Positions 36,330 to 45,490 of a stretch of 64,000 nucleotides of DNA are shown here, piece after piece (the first letter of the stretch is position 1; each line of letters begins with the position of its first letter). Source of the DNA: UBA5072 sp041737175. GTDB taxonomy: Bacteria; Bacteroidota; Bacteroidia; Bacteroidales; UBA10428. The DNA lies in NCBI GenBank assembly GCA_041737175.1, contig JBGSSF010000004.1, forward strand, positions 142,462 through 206,461, in the 5' to 3' direction. The notes beneath the pieces are model-generated. The model searched no databases. It had not been told where the DNA came from and saw only the letters and a program-made list of their open reading frames with translations. A program made the translations under genes and the position numbers.

Positions 36330-38843
36330 TTATTTACCCTGTTTTTCCTTGCTTGAAAGAAAAGCCCTGCTCTGCCTGCCCACATCCGCAATGATATCCA
36401 GTATGGTATATATCCTGGCTTTCGAAATATACCGCATTTTTAAAATCAGGTCACTACGTGTCTCAGCACTGACAGTATCCTCAAATGAAATAGCTCCATA
36501 ATCCACCGGGTGGCCGGCAATAAATTTCAACGCACTGGTGTCGGGGGCAATATTGACCACAGTGCTGAATTCAACCACAGGAAAATCATCGGTATTGGCA
36601 GGGGCATCTTTGCAATATTCAATTAAGTCGGATTTATCCATCGAAAACTGAGCGGTAAACATATACGGCTCGGTCATTGCAATATTTTTGAGGTCTTCAA
36701 TAACCTTGGGATTTTGAAATCTTCGTTCGATCAGGCTATAATCTATACGGATCGGCTCATTGGAACCGACCATAATGGTAGAATATTCATTGAGATACCA
36801 TAGCTGGGAATAGGGGAAGGCATTGATGAATGCTTTTATCTGTGCTTTAAACTCCCTTTCCGCGATCCAGTTTGGGGTTGCCCACTGGCACATGATCCCG
36901 CCCCTTCTCAGTTTCCGGTTACACATCTCATAAAAGTCCTGTGTGTAGATGTTATTGCTAAGCCTTGGATGTATGGCATTTGAGGTGATGATGTCATAGG
37001 AGGAAGTGGTTTTCATAATATATCCCCTTCCATCCTCAAGGTTCATATGCACTTTGGGATGATCAATCACATTATTATTCCACTTGTTCATGACATGACC
37101 GGATTTGATCACGCCCTGACTGATCTCGGCTACCTCAACGGTATCGATCTCAGGCTGGATAAGTGATTCAACGGTAAAACCAAGCCCGAAACCAATAACC
37201 ATTGCCTTTCGCGGATTCTCATGCAGCATATAAGGTATATATCCCAGCATACGGTTTACCACCTGGTCCTTGATCGTAGTGTAAGCCGTGTTATGCCCGT
37301 TGACATTCAGAGCATAAAAACTGCTGTAATCGCGAATGGAGACTGTGGCATCGGGTCCCTCTTCATAAAATGGTATATTTTCAACAAAATTCTTCCATAT
37401 TTCAACCTTGTTGCGATCCCACCAGGAGGCATATTGCTTGTCGGGAATATTGAGCATCAAGAAAACCGACAATATGCCGGTAATGGAAAGTGAAATAATT
37501 TTATATCGTGTATTCGGGGACGGATTGGCCGCAATCAATACCACACCCAGGACGATATTCAGCAATACAATGGAAATAAAGGAATTGACGACGCCAATAT
37601 TCGGGATAAGCAGAAATCCGGCAACAAATGAACCCAGGATCGATCCGGCTGTATCCAGAAATCCAATGGTCCCCATTCGCTTCCCAAGAGCATGGATGTT
37701 GTCTGCATACAGTTTGCTTACAATGGGATAAACGAAACCGGTAAGTGTGGTCGGAATCGTCAGGATGCAAAAGAATACCAGGTAGTCCTTGCCCATGGTG
37801 TTCGCCCATGTATCGAAAATACTGCGCTTCAGATTCAGAGAAAGTGAGTACCGGGCAAACAAAAGCAGCAGGGCAACAGAACTCAGGCCGATCAAAATTT
37901 CTGTAATGGCCAGCAGATTCACAAGATTCCGGACTTTGTCGATCCATTTGCGGATGATAAAACTACCGAGCGATAAACCAAAAATGAAACTAAGCACGAT
38001 GACGCTGAAAAAATAAGTGGTTTTATCGCATGAATAGCCTATGAATATCCTGGTCCAGATCACTTCATAAGCCAACGTGGCAAAACCTTCAATCATAAAA
38101 ACCCACAGAACAAGTTTTAGCAGTCGTGGTGAAATAACAGCCGTCTTCGAGGGGATCTGGGTAGTTTCCGGCACAGGTGATTCCTGAATCTCCTCCATGG
38201 ATAATTTCTTCGAAATCCAAAGCACCAGCAAAGCATTGATCAGGTTCAGAGAGGCTCCCGTATACAATGCAACGGTTACCCCGAAGTATTTTATGAGGAA
38301 AAAGCCTGCTATAAAGCAACCCAATACGGCACCGAAATTGTTCACGGAATAAAGATTGCTAACATTCCACCCAAGGTTTCGAAGCTGCCTTACAAAAAAC
38401 TTAAGGATTACCGGCAGTGTTCCTCCCATGAGGGTGGTAGGTATTAACAGGTACAGGAACGAAAATACAAACTTCACATACTGTTCGGAATTCGCAGAAA
38501 TCCCCAGATGTTGAATTACAGGTACATATATTTGGGTCAGCGCTTTAAAAGTGACAGGAAAAAATACGGCAAACAATCCGATGCCGCATTCAAGCAGAAG
38601 AAACAGTTTTAACGGATTTACCAGCTTGTCCACCAGCCGGCCAAAAATAAGACTTCCAAGGGCCAGACCCGCCATGAATGCTGATAATACAGTTCCCATG
38701 GTGTAAACATCAACCCCGAATACAAGTCCGAATTTCCGGATCCACACGATCTGGTTGATCAAGGCACTGGCTCCTGAAAGCAGGATGACACCCACCAGAA
38801 CCAGTTTAAGCTTAGCGGATGTTTTATTTTCCGTTGGTTGCAT
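36330..38843 (-). CDS. Fused MFS-transporter-like / spermidine-synthase-like membrane protein
   Basis: The 837-residue protein has an N-terminal MFS-like half with about 12-14 hydrophobic helices (VGVILLSGASALINQIVWIR, VLSAFMAGLALGSLIFGRLVD; a second bundle from about 235). A soluble SAM-binding Rossmann domain like spermidine synthase follows from about 500 (KAMVIGFGLGFTVESLIQPEID, VEVAEIS, MNLEDGRGYI). The conserved catalytic Asp of spermidine synthases (YDxIxxDxxxP) is Asn here (YDIITSNAIHP), so aminopropyl transfer is doubtful. This fused family is widespread but uncharacterised. Its position right after SusD and before the glycosidases suggests a PUL-linked role, perhaps transport or modification of a released product. 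Confidence 0.75.
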   Translation of the reverse strand: MQPTENKTSAKLKLVLVGVILLSGASALINQIVWIRKFGLVFGVDVYTMGTVLSAFMAGLALGSLIFGRLVDKLVNPLKLFLLLECGIGLFAVFFPVTFKALTQIYVPVIQHLGISANSEQYVKFVFSFLYLLIPTTLMGGTLPVILKFFVRQLRNLGWNVSNLYSVNNFGAVLGCFIAGFFLIKYFGVTVALYTGASLNLINALLVLWISKKLSMEEIQESPVPETTQIPSKTAVISPRLLKLVLWVFMIEGFATLAYEVIWTRIFIGYSCDKTTYFFSVIVLSFIFGLSLGSFIIRKWIDKVRNLVNLLAITEILIGLSSVALLLLFARYSLSLNLKRSIFDTWANTMGKDYLVFFCILTIPTTLTGFVYPIVSKLYADNIHALGKRMGTIGFLDTAGSILGSFVAGFLLIPNIGVVNSFISIVLLNIVLGVVLIAANPSPNTRYKIISLSITGILSVFLMLNIPDKQYASWWDRNKVEIWKNFVENIPFYEEGPDATVSIRDYSSFYALNVNGHNTAYTTIKDQVVNRMLGYIPYMLHENPRKAMVIGFGLGFTVESLIQPEIDTVEVAEISQGVIKSGHVMNKWNNNVIDHPKVHMNLEDGRGYIMKTTSSYDIITSNAIHPRLSNNIYTQDFYEMCNRKLRRGGIMCQWATPNWIAEREFKAQIKAFINAFPYSQLWYLNEYSTIMVGSNEPIRIDYSLIERRFQNPKVIEDLKNIAMTEPYMFTAQFSMDKSDLIEYCKDAPANTDDFPVVEFSTVVNIAPDTSALKFIAGHPVDYGAISFEDTVSAETRSDLILKMRYISKARIYTILDIIADVGRQSRAFLSSKEKQGK

Positions 38844-38857
38844 AATATAAATGAAAA

Positions 38858-38988
38858 GAGGTTGTATTAAAAGATTGGTAAAAAAGCGTAGTTAAAAACT
38901 AAGCTTAGCGTAATATGCATATAATCTGTATACTATGCTGGGCGGAGTTTGTAACTCCGCCCAATAACAATGCTTTTGATACAACCTC
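38858..38988. repeat. Nested inverted repeat between susD and the MFS/SpeE gene
   Basis: The outer arms of 16 bp (38858-38873 and 38973-38988) match with one mismatch. Inside is a perfect 11-bp palindrome, TGGGCGGAGTT / AACTCCGCCCA (38939-38949 and 38953-38963), around a 3-base loop. Smaller palindromes (CTAAGCTTAG, TATGCATA) lie between. The structure looks like a short non-autonomous element. As RNA it would also make a strong hairpin after susD, so it may attenuate or protect the susCD message from the downstream genes. Confidence 0.7.
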
Positions 38989-39024
38989 ACAATTGTTATT
39001 GAACTATGAAAATTAACCCTGTTT

Positions 39025-40599
39025 TCAACCCGGATTCTGAACGATCAGCTCATTCTGGTCGGTTTCAATGCTGGGTATGGGGAACCACAACTTACCCTCT
39101 GTATTGGTAATCCAGTCGGTAAATTCAAAATCTGTTCTGACTGAACTGAATCCGTTTACATCAGATCCCCAGGTTGCCAGATCAATGTAACCGGCATAAT
39201 GCCAGCGTTTCAGATCGAACCAGCGATGGTCGTCTTCACCGGAAAGTTCACGGAATCGCTCGTCCATGATCCATTGCATGATAACTTCCGCGTCGGTTTC
39301 ACCATTATCCAGATCAGCAGGAACCGCACCGGCACCTCTGGCCCTGGTTCTTATCTGGTTGATTAAATCAATGGCAGCCGACTTGCTTCCTCCGGATTGA
39401 AGAATGGCCTCTGCTTTTAACAGGAGAACATCGGCATATCTTAAAATTCTGGGATTGTTTGCTGAATTTGTCAATCCCTGGGGACCAATGTTCTTAGTAT
39501 ATTTAACCCACTGGAAGCCATCATACCTTTCGTCGGCAGTGGCAACAAATGATTCATCCACCCTGGGATCACCAACTTCAAAAGCGTTGATCAGCTTTTG
39601 GGTAGGATAAAAGGGTGTGCCGGCCCAGAATGACCACTCGCAGTTGAAAAAGCCCCAATAGGAATGCATGGACATGCTCTGATTGAAATCATTATTAAGC
39701 CATATGTTTTCGAAACCTGCCTGAAGTCCGGCCTGCCATTCAAAAAGCGATTCACTGTTGTTTTCAGCATCAAAGCTGAAATTGTCCGAGAAATCGGGAA
39801 CCAATGTGCGGGAGGTAATGTTGTTAAAAGCATTGATAGCCGCAGTGTAATCTGCAGTGGCGCCGGCAGCGTCGGTTTTCTTATTGTAGCATGCCCTGAA
39901 AACAAGGCATTTACCCAATAACCCATAAGCAGATTCCTGGGTTGCCCTGCCTGTATAAATATCATCCCAGGAGTCAGGAAGAATGGTCACAGCGAGCGTC
40001 AGATCCTCAATGGCCTGGTCGAGCAACTGGGTTCCGGTGGAATTGGGAGTTTTGGAAGAAGCCAGATCTTTGATCCTTTTATTGATCAATGGAGCAGTGC
40101 CCCAAAAATTCCAGAGCTTGTAATACATCAATGACCTCAGGAACAGGGCTTCACCCTTGACCCATTCCGTAGTTTCCTCTGTTATATTGACTCCTGGATC
40201 ACCGGGGGCTTCCTCTATCTTTTCAAGTATAACATTGGCTCTGGAAATTATCCGGTAATATGCGATCCATAAATCATTGAGTCCGCCTTCACTTTGAATA
40301 ATCCCATTAAAAGATTCAAAGGCATACCCTCCCCTGGTTGTGAGGTCATCACCGGGTAATATCCACACATAATGTCTCGGATTATTATTGTTGAACCAGA
40401 AGATGTCGGTCATTTTTGCGTAGGTTCCAATAATTGCCCTCAAGAATTGATAATCATCCTTGAAAAAGGATGCTTCAGTTTCTGCCATAGGCTCCAGGTC
40501 CAGATTACTCTCTTTGCAGGAATTGAATGTGAAAGAGATCATCCATACCAGCATAACTGAAAATATAGTTTTTAATATTCGTGTTTTCATAAACATCAT
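39025..40599 (-). CDS. susD: SusD/RagB-family nutrient-binding lipoprotein
   Basis: The 524-residue protein begins with a lipoprotein signal ending FNSC (three nearby ATGs at 40599, 40596 and 40590; the last gives the most usual signal). The mature protein has the helical TPR-rich SusD fold, with ESNLDLEP near the N-terminus and AVSILPDSWDD-like and RILRYADVLLLKAEAILQSGG segments. The family-typical ending is MDERFRELSGEDDHRWFDLKRW and KLWFPIPSIETDQN. It sits on the outer membrane surface as the lid of the SusC transporter and captures oligosaccharide. Its gene is 25 bp after susC in the same transcript. The glycan bound is not readable. Confidence 0.93.
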   Translation of the reverse strand: MMFMKTRILKTIFSVMLVWMISFTFNSCKESNLDLEPMAETEASFFKDDYQFLRAIIGTYAKMTDIFWFNNNNPRHYVWILPGDDLTTRGGYAFESFNGIIQSEGGLNDLWIAYYRIISRANVILEKIEEAPGDPGVNITEETTEWVKGEALFLRSLMYYKLWNFWGTAPLINKRIKDLASSKTPNSTGTQLLDQAIEDLTLAVTILPDSWDDIYTGRATQESAYGLLGKCLVFRACYNKKTDAAGATADYTAAINAFNNITSRTLVPDFSDNFSFDAENNSESLFEWQAGLQAGFENIWLNNDFNQSMSMHSYWGFFNCEWSFWAGTPFYPTQKLINAFEVGDPRVDESFVATADERYDGFQWVKYTKNIGPQGLTNSANNPRILRYADVLLLKAEAILQSGGSKSAAIDLINQIRTRARGAGAVPADLDNGETDAEVIMQWIMDERFRELSGEDDHRWFDLKRWHYAGYIDLATWGSDVNGFSSVRTDFEFTDWITNTEGKLWFPIPSIETDQNELIVQNPG

Positions 40600-40623
40600 T
40601 TTTTAATGTTATTAGACTATTTG

Positions 40624-43600
40624 TCAGAAACTTGCATCAATTCCTATAGTAAAAGTCCTTGGAATGGGAATGGCTTCATTTTCCGGATCAAGTCCGCTCC
40701 ATTGCGTGGCCGTAAATAAGTTGGATCCTCCAACCCAGATGCGTGCTCTGTCAAATACCTTGGTATCGAACTTGGGCAGGGTATAACCCACCTGTAAGTT
40801 AGCCAGTCTGAAATAGGAAGCGTTTTCGATCCACCGGTCAGAGAACCGGTTGTTGGCACCCGGATCAGCTGCTGCAGCCCGGGGCATGGTGGTGGAGTGA
40901 TTCGTAGCTGTCCATCTGTCCTTTACGCTCGAAAGCTGGTTGACACCCCTGCTGCTCATACTTTCCAGGTTGGCTCTCACATTATTTATTCTCTCGACAT
41001 CGCCGACCCCCGTAAAATAACAGGCAAGATCGATTCCCTGGTATTCGATCGTAAAATTCAACCCGTAGAAGAAACCCGGAATGGTCTTCCCCAGGTAAGT
41101 GCGATCAAAATTATCGACCACGCCGTCAGGTCCTGGTGTGTAAAAGCGGTGGTTTTCATCGGGAGGACCGTTGACATCCTTGAACCACATGTCACCGGCA
41201 TGCTGACTGGTAGCTATCTTGTCTTCAGTGGTTGCCTGATAGTCGAGAACATCCTGTTCGCTCTGGAAAATGCCACCCAGTTGATAGCCCCATAAAGAAT
41301 TTATCGGGTAACCTTCTTCAATCCGGCCTCCCCATTCATCACCCATGGGTGCGTCATCATACATCTGAACAACTTCGTTTTTGACCGTGGTCAGGTTTGC
41401 ATTGGCGGAATAATTCAGCTTCCCGACCTTCCCGCGATATCCCAGGCTGATTTCAAAGCCGGTGTTTTTGATTTTACCTATATTCACAATGGGATTTTGT
41501 TGTGATCCAACACTGGCTGGTAAATTTGAAGATTGAATTAAACCATCGGTGGTTTTATCATAATATTCCAATGTAAAATTGAGTGAATTGAACAGCAATC
41601 CGTCAATTCCGAAGTTGGTCGTAATGGTCTTTTCCCAGGTCAGGTCAGGATTCGGGAAGTTTCCGGCCACAATGCCCCAGTAAAAGTATCCGCGTCCCGG
41701 ATTCAGCGGGTCGATGCCGAACGTAGTGTGTGGTGCACGGCTAAGTAAGGACAGGTATGCGAATGCCTGGGTTTCCTGATTGCCGATTTGTCCCCAGCCG
41801 GCCCGGAGTTTCAGATCGCTTAAGAAAGTCAGATTCTGCATGAATTGTTCGCCTGAGATACGCCATGCGGCGGAGAATGCAGGAAATACACCCCATTTGT
41901 GACCGGGAGCAAACCTGGAAGATCCGTCACGTCTGACCACAGCATCCAAGTAATACTTTGATTTGTAATTGTAGGTCAATCGTCCCAGGTAGCCCTGGAG
42001 GGCGTTCTTGCTTTTTATCTGTCCACCGCTTGAATAGCCTTTGATGCCTTCTTCAATCAGCCTCTGGTTTGGATCGGGAGAGCTGAGCTGTTCCGAGCTT
42101 GTCTGGGTAAAAGTGAAGTTATAAGTCTGATCCATAGCATTGAACAGCAAATCGATATTGTGATCGCCAAAAGATTTTGTATAAGATATTGAAAATTCCT
42201 TGATCAGATTGCTGTTTCTCGTATCTCTCTGACCAACGCTTCCATAGGAGTTGCCATCACCATAAACACTCCAGTCGCTGGGTGTCTGGTTAAATACTTC
42301 ACCTTCGTAAAGGTTCCAGGAACTCTTCACCTGGTTCAAAAAGTCAGCACTGATTGATCCTCTGAATTTCAGTCCTTTCAGTGGTTCCACTTCCATATAG
42401 GCATTTCCTATATTCCGGAGGTTGGAATATCGGGTATCGTTTGTGGTGGTGCCACCATAAACATTGCTGTTGGTTTCGGGACCCCAGAGAAGTGTAGCGG
42501 CAAACGGATCAAATGTAAAACTGACAGCGGGTTCATAGCCATTTACACCAATACCGTCCAGTGCATAAATTGGCTGCCAGGGCGATGCTCCTGCTACGTA
42601 AGTAAGGTCCGCAGGTGTCGCATCCTGTGCTTTCTGATAGGTTAACCGGTAGTTAACGCCCACGGAAAGGAACTTGTTGATTTTCGTTGTAATATTGGTT
42701 GCGAGCGAATACCTGTCCATGCTGTTCCTGATCAGCGGGCTTTCAGTTCTTGAATAGCCGGTGGAAACATAGTAATTGGTAAATTCATTTCCTCCGCTGA
42801 TCCTGAGGTTATAATCACTGACTTCGGCATTTTCCCTGTACATGGGTGAAAGCCAGTCATAGGTCAGAGAATTGCCTAAATAATCGGGACTTGTTGCATC
42901 AAAAACACTTGGAAAATTTGGCATTTCATCCGGGTTATTCTGATACGACTCAATATAAAGATCGGTAAATTCAGATGTGTTGAGTACCTCATATTTCTTT
43001 GGTATATTTTGGAATCCTCTTTTGAGGCTGATATCAATCTTGGGTTTTCCGGCCTGGCCTTTCTTGGTGGTGATGAGTATAACACCATTTGCTGCTCTTA
43101 CGCCATAAATAGCCGATGCAGAGGCATCCTTCAGTACGGAGATGGATTCGATATCAGCAGGATTGATCATGCTCAACACATTCATATTGCCTCTTATGTC
43201 AGATGTCACGGCGGCCTGGTTCCAGTCAGCACCTGCACCCTGGCTTGCCTCAGCTCCGCTTCCGTATTCCGTAAGCGGAATTCCGTCAACGACATACAGC
43301 GGATCTGAAACTCCCCAGGTATTCGTTCCCCTGATGCGAATGGTGGGTCTTGAATTTGGATTTCCACCGCCACTTTCCACAAAGATTCCAGCTGATTTTC
43401 CCTGGAGGGACATTTCGGGCGTTATGGAAAGAGAATTGCCAATATCCTTTGAGTTTACCACTGAAATGGAGGTGGTAATGTCCTTTCTTTCCCTGGTGCC
43501 ATAGCCAATTACAACGACTTCTTCGAGATTCTGGATGTCAAGAACAAGCGTGACATCAATGACGGCCTGGCTCCCGACCTCAATTCTTTCGGCATTATAA

Positions 43601-44145
43601 CCGATATAGGAGAAAACCAGAACGGAAGCCGAACTGGGTACCTGGATTGAATATTTTCCGCTGACATCCGTAATGGCTCCCTGTTGTGTTCCTTCAATCT
43701 GAATATTTACTCCCGGAAGGGGTTCGCCTGTTGAGGCATCCGTTACGGTACCAGTCACTTTTATTTGCTGACTGTTTGTATTGGCAGATGTAAGTACGAT
43801 AAGCCGGTCCAGTACCTGGTAGGAAATATTGCTGCCTTCCAGGGCATCATAAAGCAACTCGGCAATGGTTCCGTCAGTTTCCTGGAGTGATACACTTTTA
43901 TACACATCCACCTGGTCGGTTTTATAGAAGATCCTGAAATCACTTTGTGTTTCAATAGCCTGGATCAGATCAGAAAGAGTTCCTGTCTGAAAATTGAGTT
44001 TCAAGCTGGCATCCTGGGAATAAATGGCAGCAGAAATCTGTAAAGTAGCCAGGATTAAGATCAGAGTAGTTAGTTTCATAATTAGGAGTAGTTTTTTTGC
44101 GTAATCGGAGAAACTTAAATTACGCGGGAATAGTTTTTTTATCAT
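40624..44145 (-). CDS. susC: SusC/RagA-family TonB-dependent outer-membrane transporter with STN domain
   Basis: This 1173-residue protein has an N-terminal extension and signal (LLLIMKLTTLILILATL). It then has an STN (secretin/TonB short N-terminal) domain (about 50-115; TLSDLIQAIETQSDFRIFYK), a CarboxypepD_reg domain (about 130-205; VTGTVTDASTGEPLPGVNIQ), a TonB plug (about 210-350; EEVVVIGYGTRERKD, PLYVVDGIPL, SASAIYGVRAANGVILITTK) and a 22-strand beta-barrel. STN domains couple substrate binding to an inner-membrane FecR anti-sigma factor, and that partner is the next gene upstream. It imports the PUL's oligosaccharide across the outer membrane with SusD. The 170-bp gap to fecR shows no clear housekeeping -7 box, as expected if the ECF factor drives it. 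Confidence 0.95.
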   Translation of the reverse strand: MIKKLFPRNLSFSDYAKKLLLIMKLTTLILILATLQISAAIYSQDASLKLNFQTGTLSDLIQAIETQSDFRIFYKTDQVDVYKSVSLQETDGTIAELLYDALEGSNISYQVLDRLIVLTSANTNSQQIKVTGTVTDASTGEPLPGVNIQIEGTQQGAITDVSGKYSIQVPSSASVLVFSYIGYNAERIEVGSQAVIDVTLVLDIQNLEEVVVIGYGTRERKDITTSISVVNSKDIGNSLSITPEMSLQGKSAGIFVESGGGNPNSRPTIRIRGTNTWGVSDPLYVVDGIPLTEYGSGAEASQGAGADWNQAAVTSDIRGNMNVLSMINPADIESISVLKDASASAIYGVRAANGVILITTKKGQAGKPKIDISLKRGFQNIPKKYEVLNTSEFTDLYIESYQNNPDEMPNFPSVFDATSPDYLGNSLTYDWLSPMYRENAEVSDYNLRISGGNEFTNYYVSTGYSRTESPLIRNSMDRYSLATNITTKINKFLSVGVNYRLTYQKAQDATPADLTYVAGASPWQPIYALDGIGVNGYEPAVSFTFDPFAATLLWGPETNSNVYGGTTTNDTRYSNLRNIGNAYMEVEPLKGLKFRGSISADFLNQVKSSWNLYEGEVFNQTPSDWSVYGDGNSYGSVGQRDTRNSNLIKEFSISYTKSFGDHNIDLLFNAMDQTYNFTFTQTSSEQLSSPDPNQRLIEEGIKGYSSGGQIKSKNALQGYLGRLTYNYKSKYYLDAVVRRDGSSRFAPGHKWGVFPAFSAAWRISGEQFMQNLTFLSDLKLRAGWGQIGNQETQAFAYLSLLSRAPHTTFGIDPLNPGRGYFYWGIVAGNFPNPDLTWEKTITTNFGIDGLLFNSLNFTLEYYDKTTDGLIQSSNLPASVGSQQNPIVNIGKIKNTGFEISLGYRGKVGKLNYSANANLTTVKNEVVQMYDDAPMGDEWGGRIEEGYPINSLWGYQLGGIFQSEQDVLDYQATTEDKIATSQHAGDMWFKDVNGPPDENHRFYTPGPDGVVDNFDRTYLGKTIPGFFYGLNFTIEYQGIDLACYFTGVGDVERINNVRANLESMSSRGVNQLSSVKDRWTATNHSTTMPRAAAADPGANNRFSDRWIENASYFRLANLQVGYTLPKFDTKVFDRARIWVGGSNLFTATQWSGLDPENEAIPIPRTFTIGIDASF

Positions 44146-44314
44146 AAATTTGAGTGGTTAAAGTTTGACATGATTACAGCTTTTAACGAAGTTGTAACGG
44201 TTAACATTACTATGATCGGAAGATGTTAGCGCATTTTCCGATCTTTCTTTTGCATTCTTTGGTGGTTTTATCTCATAGGCAGCGGAATATTTTATGTGTA
44301 TAATTAGGGTGTTA

Positions 44315-45400
44315 TTATTTTCTGGTAATGATAATTTCATCCTCCTTGATGGTATATTGAATCGGTGTTGTTACCTCTATGGCCTCAAGAACCTGGTAAA
44401 CAGTTTCATTATTCACAAATTTTCCGTTATACCTCTGCTTCTTTAAATCTTCATCTTCAATACTTACCTTAATATTATACCACCTTTCCATTTTTATGGC
44501 AATGTCTTCAAAGGTCTCATCGGCGAAGATCAGGAGTTGGTCTTTCCAGGATGTAATAACGCTTGTATTGACCTTATCAATTACGCTGAGATCCCGGTTA
44601 TCTCCTAACGTTACAGACTTTGACGGTTCATCCTTTATAACAGCCATTTGTTCAGGTCCTATCAAAACAGGCTGTGTTCCCCTTTCCTTGCTCATAACCC
44701 TAACAAGACCCCGGATTACTGTGGTCTGTGTTTTCTTATCCTCAGGGTAGGATTTAACGTTAAATGCGGTTCCAAGCACCTGAATTCTGGCATCATGCGT
44801 ATTAACTGTAAAGGTCTTTTCATCTTTTGTTACATCAAAATACGCTTCTCCTTCGAGTGAAACCTCCCTTGAATTTTGCCCGAAGCACAATGGATATTTA
44901 AAACGGCTCCCTGAGTTGATCCACACATGCGTTCCGTCAGAGAGTATGATCTGTGATTTCTCACCAATCGGAACAATGATTTCGTTATAGGTTACCTTTT
45001 GATTTTTTATTTCGCTCCTGTTTATCAGGGCATACCATATCCAGGCTAAACCAATGGAGATTACAATAACAGCTGCAGCTGCGGCCCAGGTAGGATGGAG
45101 AAATCGTTTCAGCGGGTGAGACAGCTGGCGATTCCCCGTCAGATCTGCATCCTGATTTTCAATCCGGGCAAGCAGAATCCTGACGGCTTCCTGTTTGTCC
45201 GCACTTATTTCTTTTTTGTGATGACTGAGTAAAGTAAGAAGTATGTTTTTGGCCTTGCCAACTTCTTCTTTCTTTTCAGGATGTTCCAGAATCCAGGCAT
45301 TCCAAAAATTAACCGATTCTATCCGGGTTCCCTCGACATACTCTCTGAAAGAATCATCCTGGATAAAATCGCCCGCATTACTATAATCTTTATTATTCAT
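44315..45400 (-). CDS. FecR-family anti-sigma factor
   Basis: I use the ATG at 45400 (361 residues); a TTG eight codons earlier is also in frame. The protein has an N-terminal cytoplasmic sigma-binding region, one membrane helix (about 105-128; WAAAAAVIVISIGLAWIWYA), the periplasmic FecR domain (about 140-240; GEKSQIILSDGTHVWINSGS, VSLEGEAYFDV, VLGTAFNVKSYPED) and a C-terminal DUF4974-type region (about 285-361; FEDIAIKMERWYNIKV). It holds the ECF factor until the STN domain of the SusC transporter reports substrate. The start codon lies in the arm of a 14-bp perfect inverted repeat. ECF, FecR, SusC and SusD are in the usual order on one strand. Confidence 0.93.
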   Translation of the reverse strand: MNNKDYSNAGDFIQDDSFREYVEGTRIESVNFWNAWILEHPEKKEEVGKAKNILLTLLSHHKKEISADKQEAVRILLARIENQDADLTGNRQLSHPLKRFLHPTWAAAAAVIVISIGLAWIWYALINRSEIKNQKVTYNEIIVPIGEKSQIILSDGTHVWINSGSRFKYPLCFGQNSREVSLEGEAYFDVTKDEKTFTVNTHDARIQVLGTAFNVKSYPEDKKTQTTVIRGLVRVMSKERGTQPVLIGPEQMAVIKDEPSKSVTLGDNRDLSVIDKVNTSVITSWKDQLLIFADETFEDIAIKMERWYNIKVSIEDEDLKKQRYNGKFVNNETVYQVLEAIEVTTPIQYTIKEDEIIITRK

Positions 45401-45450
45401 CAATTCTTCCGTATTATTATTCAACCTGAAAATAACACGGAAGAATTGAT
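45399..45450 (-). promoter_or_regulatory. Perfect 14-bp RNA hairpin covering the fecR start codon
   Basis: ATCAATTCTTCCGT and ACGGAAGAATTGAT are exact reverse complements separated by 24 bases. On the transcript the second arm contains the GGAAGA region and the A and U of the fecR AUG, so the hairpin would hide the ribosome-entry site. Being only about 40 bases after the ECF stop, it could lower or time anti-sigma synthesis relative to sigma. No known family is recognised. Confidence 0.55.
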
Positions 45451-45490
45451 AATTTATACTCAGTGATCGGGGGAAAAATAAGAATTAGTA

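Noticed and set aside
38089..38319. Short frames opposite or shifted within the MFS/SpeE gene
   Set aside because: They are shadows of a well-supported membrane protein.
44158..44340. 60-codon minus-strand frame between fecR and susC
   Set aside because: It overlaps the fecR 3' end, is rich in Asn and Lys and has no domain or conserved neighbours.
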